DNA of 64,000 nucleotides from Variovorax sp. 54 (GTDB lineage Bacteria; Pseudomonadota; Gammaproteobacteria; Burkholderiales; Burkholderiaceae_C), in the NCBI RefSeq assembly GCF_002754375.1, contig NZ_PEFF01000001.1, positions 5,163,501 to 5,227,500 on the forward strand, written 5' to 3'. Positions 28,492 to 40,081 of this stretch are shown here, in pieces (within the stretch, counting starts at the first letter, position 1; each line of letters starts with the position of its first letter). The notes under the pieces were generated by a model. The model saw only the letters and a program-made list of their open reading frames with translations. It had not been told where the DNA came from and ran no database searches. A program made the translations under genes and the position numbers.

Positions 28492-29283
28492 TCACTGCCC
28501 CCAGACGCGCTCCGCCTGTTCGTCAGCCGTCACGCACACCCGGCGCGACAGGAACGAGGGCGGCAGGCCGAACGAACACTGGAAGGTGCGGCTCATGTGG
28601 GCCGCGCTGGCGAAGCCGCCGTCCAGCGCGATCTCGGCCAACGGCCGGCCGCTGGCGAACTGCTGCACCGAACGGCGCACCTTGGCCCACAGCAGGTAGT
28701 TCTTGATCGACACGCCCGCCTGCTCGCGGAACAGATGGGTCAGGCGGTCGGGCGACAGGCAGGCCACCTCGGACAGCTCCTGCAGCGGCAGCGGGCCCGC
28801 ATGCGACCGGGCGACGCGCATCACGTTGTCGATGCGCGGATCGAGCCCGCCCGCAGGCTCGGGCCGGCCGGTGACGGCCTCCACCATCTGCGCGCTGAGC
28901 GACTGCAGGTGGTGCTCGGCCAGCGCTCCGCCCTGCGCCGCCTCGAAGCTGTCGCGCAGCCGGCCGAAGCAGTGCGCATCGATCGGCAGGATGCCCCGGT
29001 CGCCCATCCACCGCGACAGCGTGCGGTAGGCGATCGAGCCCGGATCGAGGTTGAGCGACAGCAGCCCGCAGCCGTCGACATACAGTCGACGCTGCGTGCC
29101 CGGCGCCACCAGCGCGGCCGTGCACAGCGCGCGGGTGCCGTCGGCGGCTTCCAGCCGGAACGGATGGCCGCTGACCGAGGCCAGCAGCGTCACCGACGAG
29201 CGGGCCGTCAGGTCAGACTCGATGGCCGGCGTGACATAGAGAAAACTGCGATCCCAGAGATGCAGGAAGTTCTGTGCGGTCAT
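28492..29283 (-). CDS. AraC-family transcriptional regulator
   Basis: The 263-residue protein has a C-terminal AraC DNA-binding domain with two helix-turn-helix units, the first around LQELSEVACLSPDRLTHLFREQ and the second around PLAEIALDGGFASAAHMSRTF. The N-terminal 150 residues are a divergent sensing domain. ATG at 29283 is favoured over the ATG six bases upstream because AAGGA then lies at proper spacing. It is near phnW on the same strand (39 bases downstream of the phnW stop) but also near the unknown helical-protein gene. Its targets are not clear. Confidence 0.88.
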   Translation of the reverse strand: MTAQNFLHLWDRSFLYVTPAIESDLTARSSVTLLASVSGHPFRLEAADGTRALCTAALVAPGTQRRLYVDGCGLLSLNLDPGSIAYRTLSRWMGDRGILPIDAHCFGRLRDSFEAAQGGALAEHHLQSLSAQMVEAVTGRPEPAGGLDPRIDNVMRVARSHAGPLPLQELSEVACLSPDRLTHLFREQAGVSIKNYLLWAKVRRSVQQFASGRPLAEIALDGGFASAAHMSRTFQCSFGLPPSFLSRRVCVTADEQAERVWGQ

Positions 29284-29322
29284 GGGCATCCTTCGGAGGG
29301 ACCCCGCGCCCTCCGGCCGGCA

Positions 29323-30453
29323 TCATGCCGGAACGGCCGCCGTCACCTGCCGGATGCCCATGGCTTTCAGCGTGTCGGCAATGGCCGCCACCGCGCCCGG
29401 AATGCCCGCGTCGCCGAAGTGCCCCATGCAGCCCACGCGGAAGGTCTCGACCTGCGTCAGCTTGCCGGGGTAGAGGATGTAGCCGCGCTTCTTCACCTCT
29501 TGGTAGAAGGTCTTGAAGTCGTAGTTGGCATCGTCGGGCGCATGGAAGGTGACGATGATCGGCGCCTGGATCGCCGGGTCGAGGAAGCTGCGGAAACCCA
29601 GCGTCGCCAGCCCGTCGATGAGCGCCTTGCAGTTGCGCGTGTAGCGTCCGCCGCGCGCGGGCAGGCCGCCTTCCTCGGTGTACTGCGCAATGGCGGTGTC
29701 GAGCGCGGCGACCACGTGCGTGGGCGGCGTGAAGCGCCATTGCGTGGTCTTCTCCATGTAGACCCACTGGTCGTACAGGTCCATGCTCAGCGAGTGGCAG
29801 TTGCCCTCGCACTTTTCGAGCGTGCTGCGCTTGACGATGACGAAGCCCATGCCCGGCACGCCTTCGAGGCATTTGCCCGAAGCGGCGACCACGGCGTCGA
29901 ACGGTGTCTTGCGTGCATCGATGTCCAGCGCGCCGAAGGAGCTCATGGCATCGATGATCAGGCCGCGTCCGTGCTTGGCCACGACCAGTGCGATCTCGTG
30001 CAGCGGGTTGAGCACGCCGGCGCCGGTTTCGCAGTGCACCACGGCCACGTGGGTGATGCTGGGGTCGGCTGCGAGCGCGCGGTCGACGTCGGCGGGCGAG
30101 ACCTGCTTTTCTTCGGTGTAGTCGATGGTGGTGAGCTTGCGGCCCAGCACCTTGCAGATTTTCGCGAGGCGCTGGCAGTAGGCGCCGTTGCTCGGCACCA
30201 GCACATGGCCGGTGCGCGGCACGATCGTGCCGATGGCCGCTTCGACCGAGAAGGTGCCGCTGCCTTGCAACGGAACGCATTCGTGCGTGCCCGTGCCATG
30301 CACGATGTTCAGCACTTCCTTGCGGATGCGCGCCGTGATCTGGTTGAAGTCGGCGTCCCATGAACCCCAGTCGCGCAGCATCGCTTGGCGTGTGCGATCC
30401 GAGGTGGTCAGGGGGCCGGGCGTGAGCAGGATGGGGTGGGCGGCTTGACTCAT
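29323..30453 (-). CDS. phnW: 2-aminoethylphosphonate--pyruvate transaminase
   Basis: The 376-residue class V aminotransferase matches PhnW over its length. K194 in [11 protein letters not shown] is the PLP lysine, at the same number as in the Salmonella enzyme as I recall it. [10 protein letters not shown] at the start and [15 protein letters not shown] are family marks. It converts 2-aminoethylphosphonate plus pyruvate to phosphonoacetaldehyde plus alanine in the cytoplasm. The frame extends to 30546, but ATG at 30453 starts the conserved N-terminus. It is the last gene of the phnS-phnT-phnU-phnW unit. Confidence 0.95.
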   Translation of the reverse strand: MSQAAHPILLTPGPLTTSDRTRQAMLRDWGSWDADFNQITARIRKEVLNIVHGTGTHECVPLQGSGTFSVEAAIGTIVPRTGHVLVPSNGAYCQRLAKICKVLGRKLTTIDYTEEKQVSPADVDRALAADPSITHVAVVHCETGAGVLNPLHEIALVVAKHGRGLIIDAMSSFGALDIDARKTPFDAVVAASGKCLEGVPGMGFVIVKRSTLEKCEGNCHSLSMDLYDQWVYMEKTTQWRFTPPTHVVAALDTAIAQYTEEGGLPARGGRYTRNCKALIDGLATLGFRSFLDPAIQAPIIVTFHAPDDANYDFKTFYQEVKKRGYILYPGKLTQVETFRVGCMGHFGDAGIPGAVAAIADTLKAMGIRQVTAAVPA

Positions 30454-30505
30454 GGTGTCTCCAGGCAGGGAAAGGAAATGAGGGGGCGAGAGGTGAAGAG
30501 TTCGC

Positions 30506-32230
30506 TCAGCCGCGGCTGAGGTTGCGCCAGGCCTGCGTGCGTGCAAGCAGCACGCGCGTGAGCAGGGCGTAGGCGATGCACACCAGCGTCGAGGTCACGA
30601 CGATCAGGCTGGCCAGCGCGGCGGCCGGGCCGATGTCGCCGGCGTCGTCCAGGTGCATGATCGCGACCGACGCGAGGATGGTCTCCGGCGTGTACAGGAA
30701 GATGGCGCACGACAGGCTGGCCATCGACACCACGAAGAAGTAGCGCCCGATGTCCAGGATGGCCGGCAGGCACACCGGCACCGTCACGCGCAGGAAGGTC
30801 TTGAAGAACGGCACCTTGAGCGAGGCCGACACGGCTTCGAACTCGTTGTCGATCTGCTTGAGCGCCGTCACCGCCGTGAGGTGGCTCGAGGTGTAGTAGT
30901 GCACCACCATCGAGATGATCAGGATCGCCATCGTCTGGTAGAGAAAGTTCAGCGGGTTGGACGGATGGTTGAAGAACATCACGTAGCCCAGGCCCAGCAC
31001 CAGGCCCGGCACCGCCATCGACAGCACCGCCATCAGGTGCATGCCCTTGCGCATGAGGCCCAGGTTGCGCGTCTTCTCGATCAGGTAGGCGCCCACGAAC
31101 ACGATGAGCGAGCCGGCCACCGCGGTGACCATCGCCACCAGCAGGCTGTTGCCGTAGGCGGCGGCCATGTCGCTCTCGACGAGCACGAAGTGGTAGTGCT
31201 TGAGCGTGAACGACAGGTCGTACGGCCACAGCGAGATCGCCGAGGTGTAGACGGCCATGCCGATGGTCGCCAGCAGCAGGCCGCAGACCACGGTGCAGAA
31301 CAGCGTGAGCACGGCATCGGCCACCTTGCGCGGCTTCGGGGTGTAGGGCACCGAGCGCGCCGTGAGCTGCGCCTTCAGCTTGCGCCGCACCACGTAGTCG
31401 ATCACGAACGAGATGATCGACGGCAGCAGCAGCAGCATGCCGACCACCGCGCCGATCGAGAAGTTGTGCTGGCCGACCACCTGCTTGAACACGTCGACCG
31501 ACAGCACGTTGAAGTTGCCGCCGATGACCTTGGGCGCGCCGAAGTCGCTCACCACGTAGGTGAAGACCACGGTGGCCGCGCTGATCAGGCCGTACTTGCA
31601 CGAGGGCAGGGTGATCGTCATGAACTGACGGAACGGCCGTGTGCGCAGCGCGGTGGCCGCCTCGTACAGCCGGCCATCGGCCAGCGACAGCGCGGTGACG
31701 AGGATCATCAGCGCGTGCGGAAAGGTGTTGTAGACCTCGGCCAGGATGATGCCCGGCGCGCCGTAGATCGAGGTGCCGCCCAGCAGGAACTTGAGCGCGC
31801 CCTGGTTGCCGAACCACTGCACGAACGAAATCGCCGACAGCAGCGAGGGCGCCAGCAGGGGAATGAGCGCGATGAGGCGGAACACCGCCTTCAGCGGCGC
31901 CGGCATGCGGCTGCGCGTGAGCGCATAGGCGAACACGAAGGCCGTGGGCACCGAGATCATGACCACCGCGGCCGACACCCAGATCGAGTTCCACGCTGCG
32001 CGCAGCAGGCTCGGCGTCTGGAAGTAGGTGATGAAGTGGGTCAGGCCGACGAAGCGGCCGTTCTTGTCCTGCACCGCGTGGGCCAGGATGGTGAGCAGCG
32101 GTGCGACCAGGAACACGAACAGCATCGCCATCACCACGAACAGGATGGCGCGCGCGATGGTCTCGTCGCGGCTCCAGCGCAGGGCCGGGCGTGCGGCCAG
32201 CGCAGGGCGGGGATGTGCCAGCGCGTTCAT
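30506..32230 (-). CDS. phnU: 2-aminoethylphosphonate ABC transporter permease (two fused domains)
   Basis: The 574-residue membrane protein contains two binding-protein-dependent permease domains in tandem, as in FbpB-type permeases, with about twelve transmembrane segments. An EAA-like loop occurs in each half ([21 protein letters not shown] and [22 protein letters not shown]). It matches the single fused permease of the PhnS-T-U phosphonate importer found beside PhnW in Burkholderiales. Its start overlaps the phnT stop by four bases (ATGA). ATG at 32230 is the coupled start; the longer frame to 32392 lies inside phnT. Confidence 0.9.
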   Translation of the reverse strand: MNALAHPRPALAARPALRWSRDETIARAILFVVMAMLFVFLVAPLLTILAHAVQDKNGRFVGLTHFITYFQTPSLLRAAWNSIWVSAAVVMISVPTAFVFAYALTRSRMPAPLKAVFRLIALIPLLAPSLLSAISFVQWFGNQGALKFLLGGTSIYGAPGIILAEVYNTFPHALMILVTALSLADGRLYEAATALRTRPFRQFMTITLPSCKYGLISAATVVFTYVVSDFGAPKVIGGNFNVLSVDVFKQVVGQHNFSIGAVVGMLLLLPSIISFVIDYVVRRKLKAQLTARSVPYTPKPRKVADAVLTLFCTVVCGLLLATIGMAVYTSAISLWPYDLSFTLKHYHFVLVESDMAAAYGNSLLVAMVTAVAGSLIVFVGAYLIEKTRNLGLMRKGMHLMAVLSMAVPGLVLGLGYVMFFNHPSNPLNFLYQTMAILIISMVVHYYTSSHLTAVTALKQIDNEFEAVSASLKVPFFKTFLRVTVPVCLPAILDIGRYFFVVSMASLSCAIFLYTPETILASVAIMHLDDAGDIGPAAALASLIVVTSTLVCIAYALLTRVLLARTQAWRNLSRG

Positions 32231-33369
32231 GACTTGGCCGGACGCGCGGCAAAGGCGCGGATGCGGTTGGCGCGCAGCGCGATGTCGATCGTGTGGCCTT
32301 CGCGGATGTCCAGGTCGTGCAGCTGGTTCAGCGAGAAGTGCAGGCCCAGCACCTGGCCGTGCAACGCGTCGGCCGTCACCTCGGCGATGCACAGGCCGCC
32401 CAGGAACTCGACCTTCGTGACCTTGGCCTGCAGGCGGTTGGGCGTGTCGTCGTTCAGGTGCTCGACCGCGCGGTCTTCGGGGCGCAGGTACAGGTTGACG
32501 TCATCGCCGGGCTCGAAGGCGCCGTCGCAGGCGTCGCACTGCAGTTCCATGTCGCCGACCTGGAAGCGCTGGTTGCCCAGCGCCACCGCGCGCAGCACGT
32601 TGACCTTGCCCACGAAGTCGGCCACGAAGGGCGTGGCCGGCTGTTCGTAGATTTCCATCGGTGTGCCGACCTGCTCGATCACACCGTGGTTCATCACCAC
32701 GATGCGGTCGGCCATCGAGAGCGCTTCTTCCTGGTCGTGCGTGACCATGATGGTCGTGATGCCGACCTGTTTCTGCAGCCGGCGGATCTCGCCGCGCAGG
32801 CGGATGCGCTCCAGCGCGTCGAGCGCCGACAGCGGCTCGTCCAGCAGCAGCAGGCCGGGCCGCGTGGCCAGCGCGCGGGCCAGGGCCACGCGTTGTTGCT
32901 GGCCGCCCGAGAGCTGGCTCGGGTACTTGGCGCCCGAGGTCGGCAGGCCGACCAGCTTCAGCAGCTCGTCGACGCGCGCCTTGATCTCGCCCCGCTTCGC
33001 GCGGCTGTTGACGAGGCCGTAGCCCACGTTGTCCGCGATCGACAGGTTGGGAAAGAGCGCATACGACTGGAACACGATGCCGTAGTCGCGCTTGTCGGGC
33101 GAGAGCCACGAGACGTCCTTGCCGTTCTGCAGGATCTGCCCGGCGGTCTGCGTCTCCAGGCCCGCGATGATGCGCAGCAGCGTGGTCTTGCCGCAGCCCG
33201 AGGGGCCCAGAAAGCACAGCATCTCGCCGGGGTTCACGCGCAGGTGCACGTCGCGCAGCGCGCTGAAGGTTTCGAAGTCCTTGCGAACGCCGACGATCTC
33301 GAGGGCCGCGGGCGGGGCCGCGGTGGGGGTCAACTGGCTGGCAATGAAGCGGGTGTCGGTCATGTCCAT
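32227..33369 (-). CDS. phnT: 2-aminoethylphosphonate ABC transporter ATPase
   Basis: The 380-residue ATPase has Walker A GPSGCGKTT (about 55-63), the signature LSGGQQQRVALARAL, Walker B LLLLDEPLSALD and the H-loop VTHDQEEAL. A C-terminal TOBE-like domain shows NLYLRPEDRAVE. This is the PotA/FbpC-type architecture used by the PhnSTU system to energise import of 2-aminoethylphosphonate. Start is ATG at 33369 or 33363; the longer frame to 33486 is unlikely. It follows phnS by 77 bases and is coupled to phnU. Confidence 0.92.
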   Translation of the reverse strand: MDMTDTRFIASQLTPTAAPPAALEIVGVRKDFETFSALRDVHLRVNPGEMLCFLGPSGCGKTTLLRIIAGLETQTAGQILQNGKDVSWLSPDKRDYGIVFQSYALFPNLSIADNVGYGLVNSRAKRGEIKARVDELLKLVGLPTSGAKYPSQLSGGQQQRVALARALATRPGLLLLDEPLSALDALERIRLRGEIRRLQKQVGITTIMVTHDQEEALSMADRIVVMNHGVIEQVGTPMEIYEQPATPFVADFVGKVNVLRAVALGNQRFQVGDMELQCDACDGAFEPGDDVNLYLRPEDRAVEHLNDDTPNRLQAKVTKVEFLGGLCIAEVTADALHGQVLGLHFSLNQLHDLDIREGHTIDIALRANRIRAFAARPAKS

Positions 33370-33446
33370 TTTTCGCACTCGTCGTTGGAGGGCGTCACCC
33401 GTTGCGGCGGCACCCTTGAATTGAAAACCGGGGGATGCCGTCGGGC

Positions 33447-34484
33447 TTACTTGGGTTCGGCCTTGCCTTCGTAGCGCTTGCTCCACTCGGCCAGGATGCG
33501 TTCGCGGTTCTTGGCGGCCCAGTTCAGGTCGTTCTTGGCCAGCAGCTTTTCGTAGTTCTCAGGAATGCCTTCGAGCTTCGAGACCACGCCCGGGTAGGCG
33601 ACCACGGCCCACCAGCGTGCGCTGATCTGGTTGGCTTCCTTGCTTGCCATCCAGTCGGCAAAGCGCTTGCCTTGCGCCAGCTTCGTGCTGGTCTTCATGA
33701 GGCTCGTGGCCTCGATGTCCCAGCCCAGGCCTTCCTTCGGGAAGATCAGGTCGACCGGCGCACCCGACTTCTTCACCTGGTGCGCGCGGAACTCGAACGA
33801 GATGCCGATGGGGAACTCGCCCGCGCCCGCCTGCTTGCAGGGCTTGGAGCCCGAGTGCACGTACTGCGCAATGTTCTGGTGCAGCGCGTCCATGTACTTC
33901 CAACCTTCGGCGTCGCCCAGGTTCTGCAGCCAGTACGACACATCGAGGTAGCCGGTGCCGCTGGAGGCGGGATGCGGCATCGAGATCGCGCCCTTGTAGA
34001 TGGGCTTGGTCAGGTCCTTCCAGCTCTCGGGCTTGGGCAGGCCGAGCTTCTTCGCCTCGACATGGTTGAAGCAGATGGTGGCGGCCCAGACGTCCATGCC
34101 GACCCAGGCGGGCGGGCGGGCGGCGTCGGAGTACGCGGGGTTCAGTTCGTTGAAGCCCTTGGGCTCATAAGGAAGCAGCATGCCCTCCTGCTGCAGCAGC
34201 GCCAGGCTGCTGGCGGCCAGGCCGGCCACCACGTCGGCCTGCGGGTTGGCTTTTTCGGCCAGCAGCTTGGCGGTGACGATGCCGGTGGAATCGCGCACCC
34301 ACTTCACTTCGATGTCGGGGTTGGCCTTCTCGAAGGCGTCCTTGTAGAGCTTCATGGCGTCGGTTTCGAGCGCCGTGTAGACCAGGAGCGGCGTCTTTTG
34401 CGCCCACGCACTGCCGGACATGAGGCCGAGGGCCGCAACACACAGGGCGGCCGTGAGACGGCGCGTGCTTTGTTTCATCGTCAT
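33447..34484 (-). CDS. phnS: 2-aminoethylphosphonate-binding periplasmic protein
   Basis: The 345-residue protein has a signal peptide cleaved near SAWAQ-K, then a type II periplasmic binding fold of the iron/spermidine class (LLVYTALETDAMKLYKDAFEKANP; ADVVAGLAASSLALLQQEG). Within this locus it matches the PhnS-type binding protein that delivers 2-aminoethylphosphonate to the PhnT-PhnU importer. ATG at 34484 is supported by AGGAGA at good spacing; the ATG six bases on is less so. It is the first gene of the minus-strand phn operon, downstream of the shared palindrome. Confidence 0.92.
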   Translation of the reverse strand: MTMKQSTRRLTAALCVAALGLMSGSAWAQKTPLLVYTALETDAMKLYKDAFEKANPDIEVKWVRDSTGIVTAKLLAEKANPQADVVAGLAASSLALLQQEGMLLPYEPKGFNELNPAYSDAARPPAWVGMDVWAATICFNHVEAKKLGLPKPESWKDLTKPIYKGAISMPHPASSGTGYLDVSYWLQNLGDAEGWKYMDALHQNIAQYVHSGSKPCKQAGAGEFPIGISFEFRAHQVKKSGAPVDLIFPKEGLGWDIEATSLMKTSTKLAQGKRFADWMASKEANQISARWWAVVAYPGVVSKLEGIPENYEKLLAKNDLNWAAKNRERILAEWSKRYEGKAEPK

Positions 34485-34575
34485 CTGTTTTCTCCTGAAA
34501 GGCTGGCTGTCACTGAAGAGGGTGAGTGAGGGGCTGGCGCCGGCGCGAAGGTGTCCAACGCCGTCCGGTGTTTGC

Positions 34576-34643
34576 AATGTAGGTTGCTGATTGCCGACTG
34601 TCAATAAAAAATTGTTGACAGTTGACGATCCTTCGGGAAAATA
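34576..34643. promoter_or_regulatory. Divergent phn promoters sharing one palindromic operator
   Basis: The palindrome ACTGTCAA-N10-TTGACAGT occupies 34597-34622. Its left arm, read on the minus strand, is a TTGACA -35 box (34599-34604), followed after 17 bases by TACATT (34576-34581): a strong promoter for phnS. Its right arm contains TTGACA (34615-34620), followed after 16 bases by GAAAAT (34637-34642): a promoter for the GntR gene. A dimeric regulator on this site would block both promoters. The adjacent GntR protein is the obvious candidate. Confidence 0.75.
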
Positions 34644-34649
34644 CGCCCC

Positions 34650-36624
<1,975 letters not shown>

Positions 36625-36641
36625 AGCCACACGGAGCACCC

Positions 36642-38090
36642 ATGAGCCAAGCCATCCTGAAGCCAGGCACTGTCCACCGCGAGGCCTTGCGCATCGCCGG
36701 CGAGAAAGTCCACCGCGACCGCACCATCGACGTCACCTACCCGTACACCGGTGAAGTGATCGCCACCGTGCCCAAGGCCACGCTGGACGACGTGCGTAAT
36801 GCCCTGCGCATCGCCCGCGACTACAAGCCCACGCTCACGCGCTACGAGCGCTACAAGATCCTCATGCGCGCCGGCGAGATCATCGCCTCGCGCCTGGACG
36901 AGATCTCGCGCACCATCACGCTCGAATCGGGCCTGTGCCGCAAGGACTCGCTCTACGAAGTGGGCCGCGCCTCCGACGTGCTGCTGTTCGCCGCCAACCA
37001 GGCGCTGGTGGACGACGGTCAGGTGTTCTCTTGCGACCTCACGCACCACGGCAAGAGCCGCAAGGTCTACACGCTGCGCGAGCCCTTGCAGGGCGCCATC
37101 ACCGCCATCACCCCGTTCAACCATCCGCTGAACCAGGTGATCCACAAGGTGGCGCCCTCCATTGCCACCAACAACCGGATGGTGCTCAAGCCCAGCGAGA
37201 AGACGCCGCTGACGGCCTTCATCCTGGCCGACATCCTGTACGAGGCGGGCCTGCCGCCACAGATGCTGTCGGTCATCACCGGTGACCCGGCCGAGATTGC
37301 CGATGAACTGCTGACCAACGCCGACGTGGACATGGTCACCTTCACCGGTGGCGTGTCCATCGGCAAGTACATCGCGGGCAAGGCGGTCTACAAGCGCCAG
37401 ATCCTGGAGCTGGGCGGCAACGATCCGATCATCGTGATGGAAGACGCGGACATTGAGGAAGCTGCCACGCTGGCGGCCAACGGTTCGTACAAGAACTCGG
37501 GCCAGCGCTGCACAGCAGTCAAACGCATGCTGGTGCACGAGTCGGTCGCCGACCAGTTCGTCGAGTTGCTGGTAGCCAAGACAAAAGCGCTGAAGTACGG
37601 CGACCCGATGGACCCGGCCACCGACATGGGCACGGTGATCGATGAAGCGGCTGCCAAGCAGTTCGAGGCGGTGGTCAACGAGGCGATCAAGTCCGGTGCG
37701 AAGCTGCTGTACGGCAACGAACGCCGCGGCGCGCTGTACTCGCCCACCGTGCTCGACCACGTCGACCCCGAGATGACGGTCGCCAAGCAGGAGACCTTCG
37801 GCCCCGTCTCGCCGGTGATCCGCTTCAAGAACATCGAAGAGGCGATCCGCATCTCCAACGGCACGGCCTACGGTTTGTCGTCGTCGATCTGCACCAACCG
37901 GCTGGACTACATCACGCGCTTCATCCGCGAGCTGAACGTGGGCAGCGTGAACGTGCGCGAAGTGCCGGGCTACCGCCTGGAGCTCACGCCCTTCGGCGGC
38001 ATCAAGGACTCGGGCCTGGGCTACAAGGAAGGCGTGCTCGAAGCGATGAAGAGCTTCACCAACACCAAGACCTACTCGCTGCCCTGGTAA
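36642..38090 (+). CDS. phnY: Phosphonoacetaldehyde dehydrogenase
   Basis: The 482-residue aldehyde dehydrogenase has the catalytic Cys at 290 (NSGQRCTAVKR), the general base E256 (ILELGGND) and the oxyanion N160 (PFNHPLN). Placed between PhnA and the PhnZ-like gene, it matches PhnY, which oxidises phosphonoacetaldehyde from PhnW to phosphonoacetate with NAD. It closes the PhnW-PhnY-PhnA route that frees phosphate without needing the phosphonatase PhnX. The downstream gene begins two bases after its stop. Confidence 0.94.
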   Translation: MSQAILKPGTVHREALRIAGEKVHRDRTIDVTYPYTGEVIATVPKATLDDVRNALRIARDYKPTLTRYERYKILMRAGEIIASRLDEISRTITLESGLCRKDSLYEVGRASDVLLFAANQALVDDGQVFSCDLTHHGKSRKVYTLREPLQGAITAITPFNHPLNQVIHKVAPSIATNNRMVLKPSEKTPLTAFILADILYEAGLPPQMLSVITGDPAEIADELLTNADVDMVTFTGGVSIGKYIAGKAVYKRQILELGGNDPIIVMEDADIEEAATLAANGSYKNSGQRCTAVKRMLVHESVADQFVELLVAKTKALKYGDPMDPATDMGTVIDEAAAKQFEAVVNEAIKSGAKLLYGNERRGALYSPTVLDHVDPEMTVAKQETFGPVSPVIRFKNIEEAIRISNGTAYGLSSSICTNRLDYITRFIRELNVGSVNVREVPGYRLELTPFGGIKDSGLGYKEGVLEAMKSFTNTKTYSLPW

Positions 38091-38092
38091 CC

Positions 38093-38662
38093 ATGAGCCT
38101 CAGCATCCCCGACATCGTCGGCCTCTTCGAGACCAAGGGCCACGCGCAGTACGACGGCGAGCCGGTCACGCAGCTGGAGCACGCGCTGCAGTCGGCGCAC
38201 CTGGCCGAGCAGGAGGGGGCGGACAGCGCGCTGATCGCCGCCTCCCTGCTGCACGACCTGGGCCATCTGCTGCACGACTTCGGCGGCACGCCGACGCAGC
38301 AGGGGCTGGACGACCTGCACCAGTACCGCTGCCTGCCGTTCCTGCGCGCGCTGTTCGGACCGGCCACGCTGGAGCCGATCCGGCTGCATGTGGACGCCAA
38401 GCGCTTTCTGTGCGCGCGTGTGCCCGGCTACCTGGAGGCGCTGTCGGCCGACTCGAAGCGCAGCCTGCAACTGCAGGGTGGCGTTTTCGACTCGGCGCAG
38501 GCCAGCGCTTTCGAGGCCCTGCCGTATGCGATGGACGCGGTGCGCCTGCGGCGCTGGGACGACACGGCCAAGCTGGCCGATGCCGACATGCCCGGTCTCG
38601 CGCACTTCGTGCGCCATCTCGAAATCAGTTCCGCCGAACACCGGCAAGCCCTCAACGCCTAA
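38093..38662 (+). CDS. PhnZ-like HD-domain protein of phosphonate operons
   Basis: The 189-residue HD protein has H30, H54-D55, H58, H76, H99, K103 and D156, plus lid residues Y20 and E23. From memory, these line up with PhnZ (Y24, E27, H34, H58, D59, H62, H80, H104, K108, D161) at a constant offset of four or five. PhnZ is a mixed-valence di-iron oxygenase that cleaves 1-hydroxy-2-aminoethylphosphonate to glycine and phosphate. Its usual partner, the dioxygenase PhnY*, is not in this window, so the substrate here is uncertain. It starts two bases after phnY. Confidence 0.85.
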   Translation: MSLSIPDIVGLFETKGHAQYDGEPVTQLEHALQSAHLAEQEGADSALIAASLLHDLGHLLHDFGGTPTQQGLDDLHQYRCLPFLRALFGPATLEPIRLHVDAKRFLCARVPGYLEALSADSKRSLQLQGGVFDSAQASAFEALPYAMDAVRLRRWDDTAKLADADMPGLAHFVRHLEISSAEHRQALNA

Positions 38663-38671
38663 GGCACACGG

Positions 38672-40060
38672 ATGCGCCCCTTCTGGATCGAACAAGCGCT
38701 CTTCAACGACGGCGATCTGGCCCCGGCGCTGCAAGGTGAAACCACCGCAGACGTCTGCATCGTCGGCGGCGGCTTCACCGGCCTGTGGACAGCGATCCAG
38801 GCCAAGCTGCAGGCGCCTGCGCTCGACATCGTCATTCTCGAAAGCGACCTCTGCGGCGCCGGCGCCAGCGGGCGCAACGGCGGTTGCCTGCTGACCTGGT
38901 CGGCCAAGTTCCTGACGCTGCGGCGGCTGTTCGGCGAAGGCGAGGCCGTGCGCCTCGTGAAGGCGTCGGAAGCGGCGGTGGGGCACATCGCCGACTTCTG
39001 CGCGGCGCACGGCATCGACGCCGAGCTGCGGCGCGACGGCACGCTCTACACCGCGACTTCGCAGGCGCAGATCGGCACGCTCGATCCGATGATGCAGGCG
39101 CTGGAAGCGCGCGGCATCCATTCGTACCACGCGCTGCCGCCCGACGAGGTGGCACAGCGTTCAGGCTCGGCGCGCAACCTGGCCGGCGTGTACTCGCCGA
39201 TCGCCGCCACCGTGCACCCGGGCAAGCTGGTGCGCGGGCTGCGGCGCGTGGCGCTGGCCATGGGCATCCGCATCCACGAGCGCACGCCGATGCTCGACTT
39301 CAGCACCGACCAGCCCGTGATGGTGCGCACGCCGACCGGGCGCGTGCGCGCGAAGAAACTGGTGCTCGCGATGAACGCGTGGATGGCCAGCCGCTTCCCG
39401 CAGTTCGAGCGGACCATCGCCATCGTGTCGAGCGACATGATCATCACCGAGCGCTGCCCCGATCTGCTGCAGCAGATCGGCCTGACCGACGGCGTGTCGG
39501 TGCTCGACTCGCGCACCTTCGTGTACTACTACCGCAGCACGGTCGACGGCCGCATCATGCTGGGCAAGGGCGGCAACACCTTCGCCTGGGGCGGCCGCAT
39601 GGCCAAGGTGTTCGACGAGCGCTCGCCCTACGAGGCCGAGCTCACGCAGGCGCTGCATTCCTTCTTCCCGGCATTGAGCAACACGCCGATCACCGCGAGC
39701 TGGAACGGCCCGTCCGACCGCTCGGTGACGGGCTTTCCGTTCTTCGGCAAGCTCGATGGCGCACCGCACATCTACTACGGCTTCGGCTACTCGGGCAACG
39801 GGGTGGGGCCGACCTACATGGGCGGGCAGATCCTGTCGTCGCTGGTGCTCGACCAGGACAACGCATGGACACGCAGCCCGATCACGGCCGGGCCGCTGGG
39901 CTACTTTCCGCCGGAGCCGATGCGCTATGTGGGCTCGATCGTCGTGCGCAACGCGATCCGCCGCAAGGAACGCGCTGAGGATGAGGACCGCCAGCCGTGG
40001 CTGGTGGACCGCATGCTCAGCAAGCTCGCGAACGCCGCAGGCAAGGCAGACAAAGCCTGA
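38672..40060 (+). CDS. FAD-dependent aminophosphonate oxidoreductase (DadA-type)
   Basis: The 462-residue flavoprotein has the dinucleotide motif GGGFTG (32-37), the GASGRNGGCL substrate-domain motif typical of DAO-family amine oxidases, and a C-terminal FAD-contact segment GFGYSGNGVGPTYMGG. Close relatives occur in phosphonate loci and are annotated as aminophosphonate oxidoreductases; some act on N-methylated 2-aminoethylphosphonate. It may widen the range of substrates that reach phosphonoacetaldehyde. It starts nine bases after the PhnZ-like gene and ends the plus-strand arm, 21 bases from convergent mmsA. Confidence 0.85.
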   Translation: MRPFWIEQALFNDGDLAPALQGETTADVCIVGGGFTGLWTAIQAKLQAPALDIVILESDLCGAGASGRNGGCLLTWSAKFLTLRRLFGEGEAVRLVKASEAAVGHIADFCAAHGIDAELRRDGTLYTATSQAQIGTLDPMMQALEARGIHSYHALPPDEVAQRSGSARNLAGVYSPIAATVHPGKLVRGLRRVALAMGIRIHERTPMLDFSTDQPVMVRTPTGRVRAKKLVLAMNAWMASRFPQFERTIAIVSSDMIITERCPDLLQQIGLTDGVSVLDSRTFVYYYRSTVDGRIMLGKGGNTFAWGGRMAKVFDERSPYEAELTQALHSFFPALSNTPITASWNGPSDRSVTGFPFFGKLDGAPHIYYGFGYSGNGVGPTYMGGQILSSLVLDQDNAWTRSPITAGPLGYFPPEPMRYVGSIVVRNAIRRKERAEDEDRQPWLVDRMLSKLANAAGKADKA

Positions 40061-40081
40061 CCTGCTGCGGACGCGTCAATA

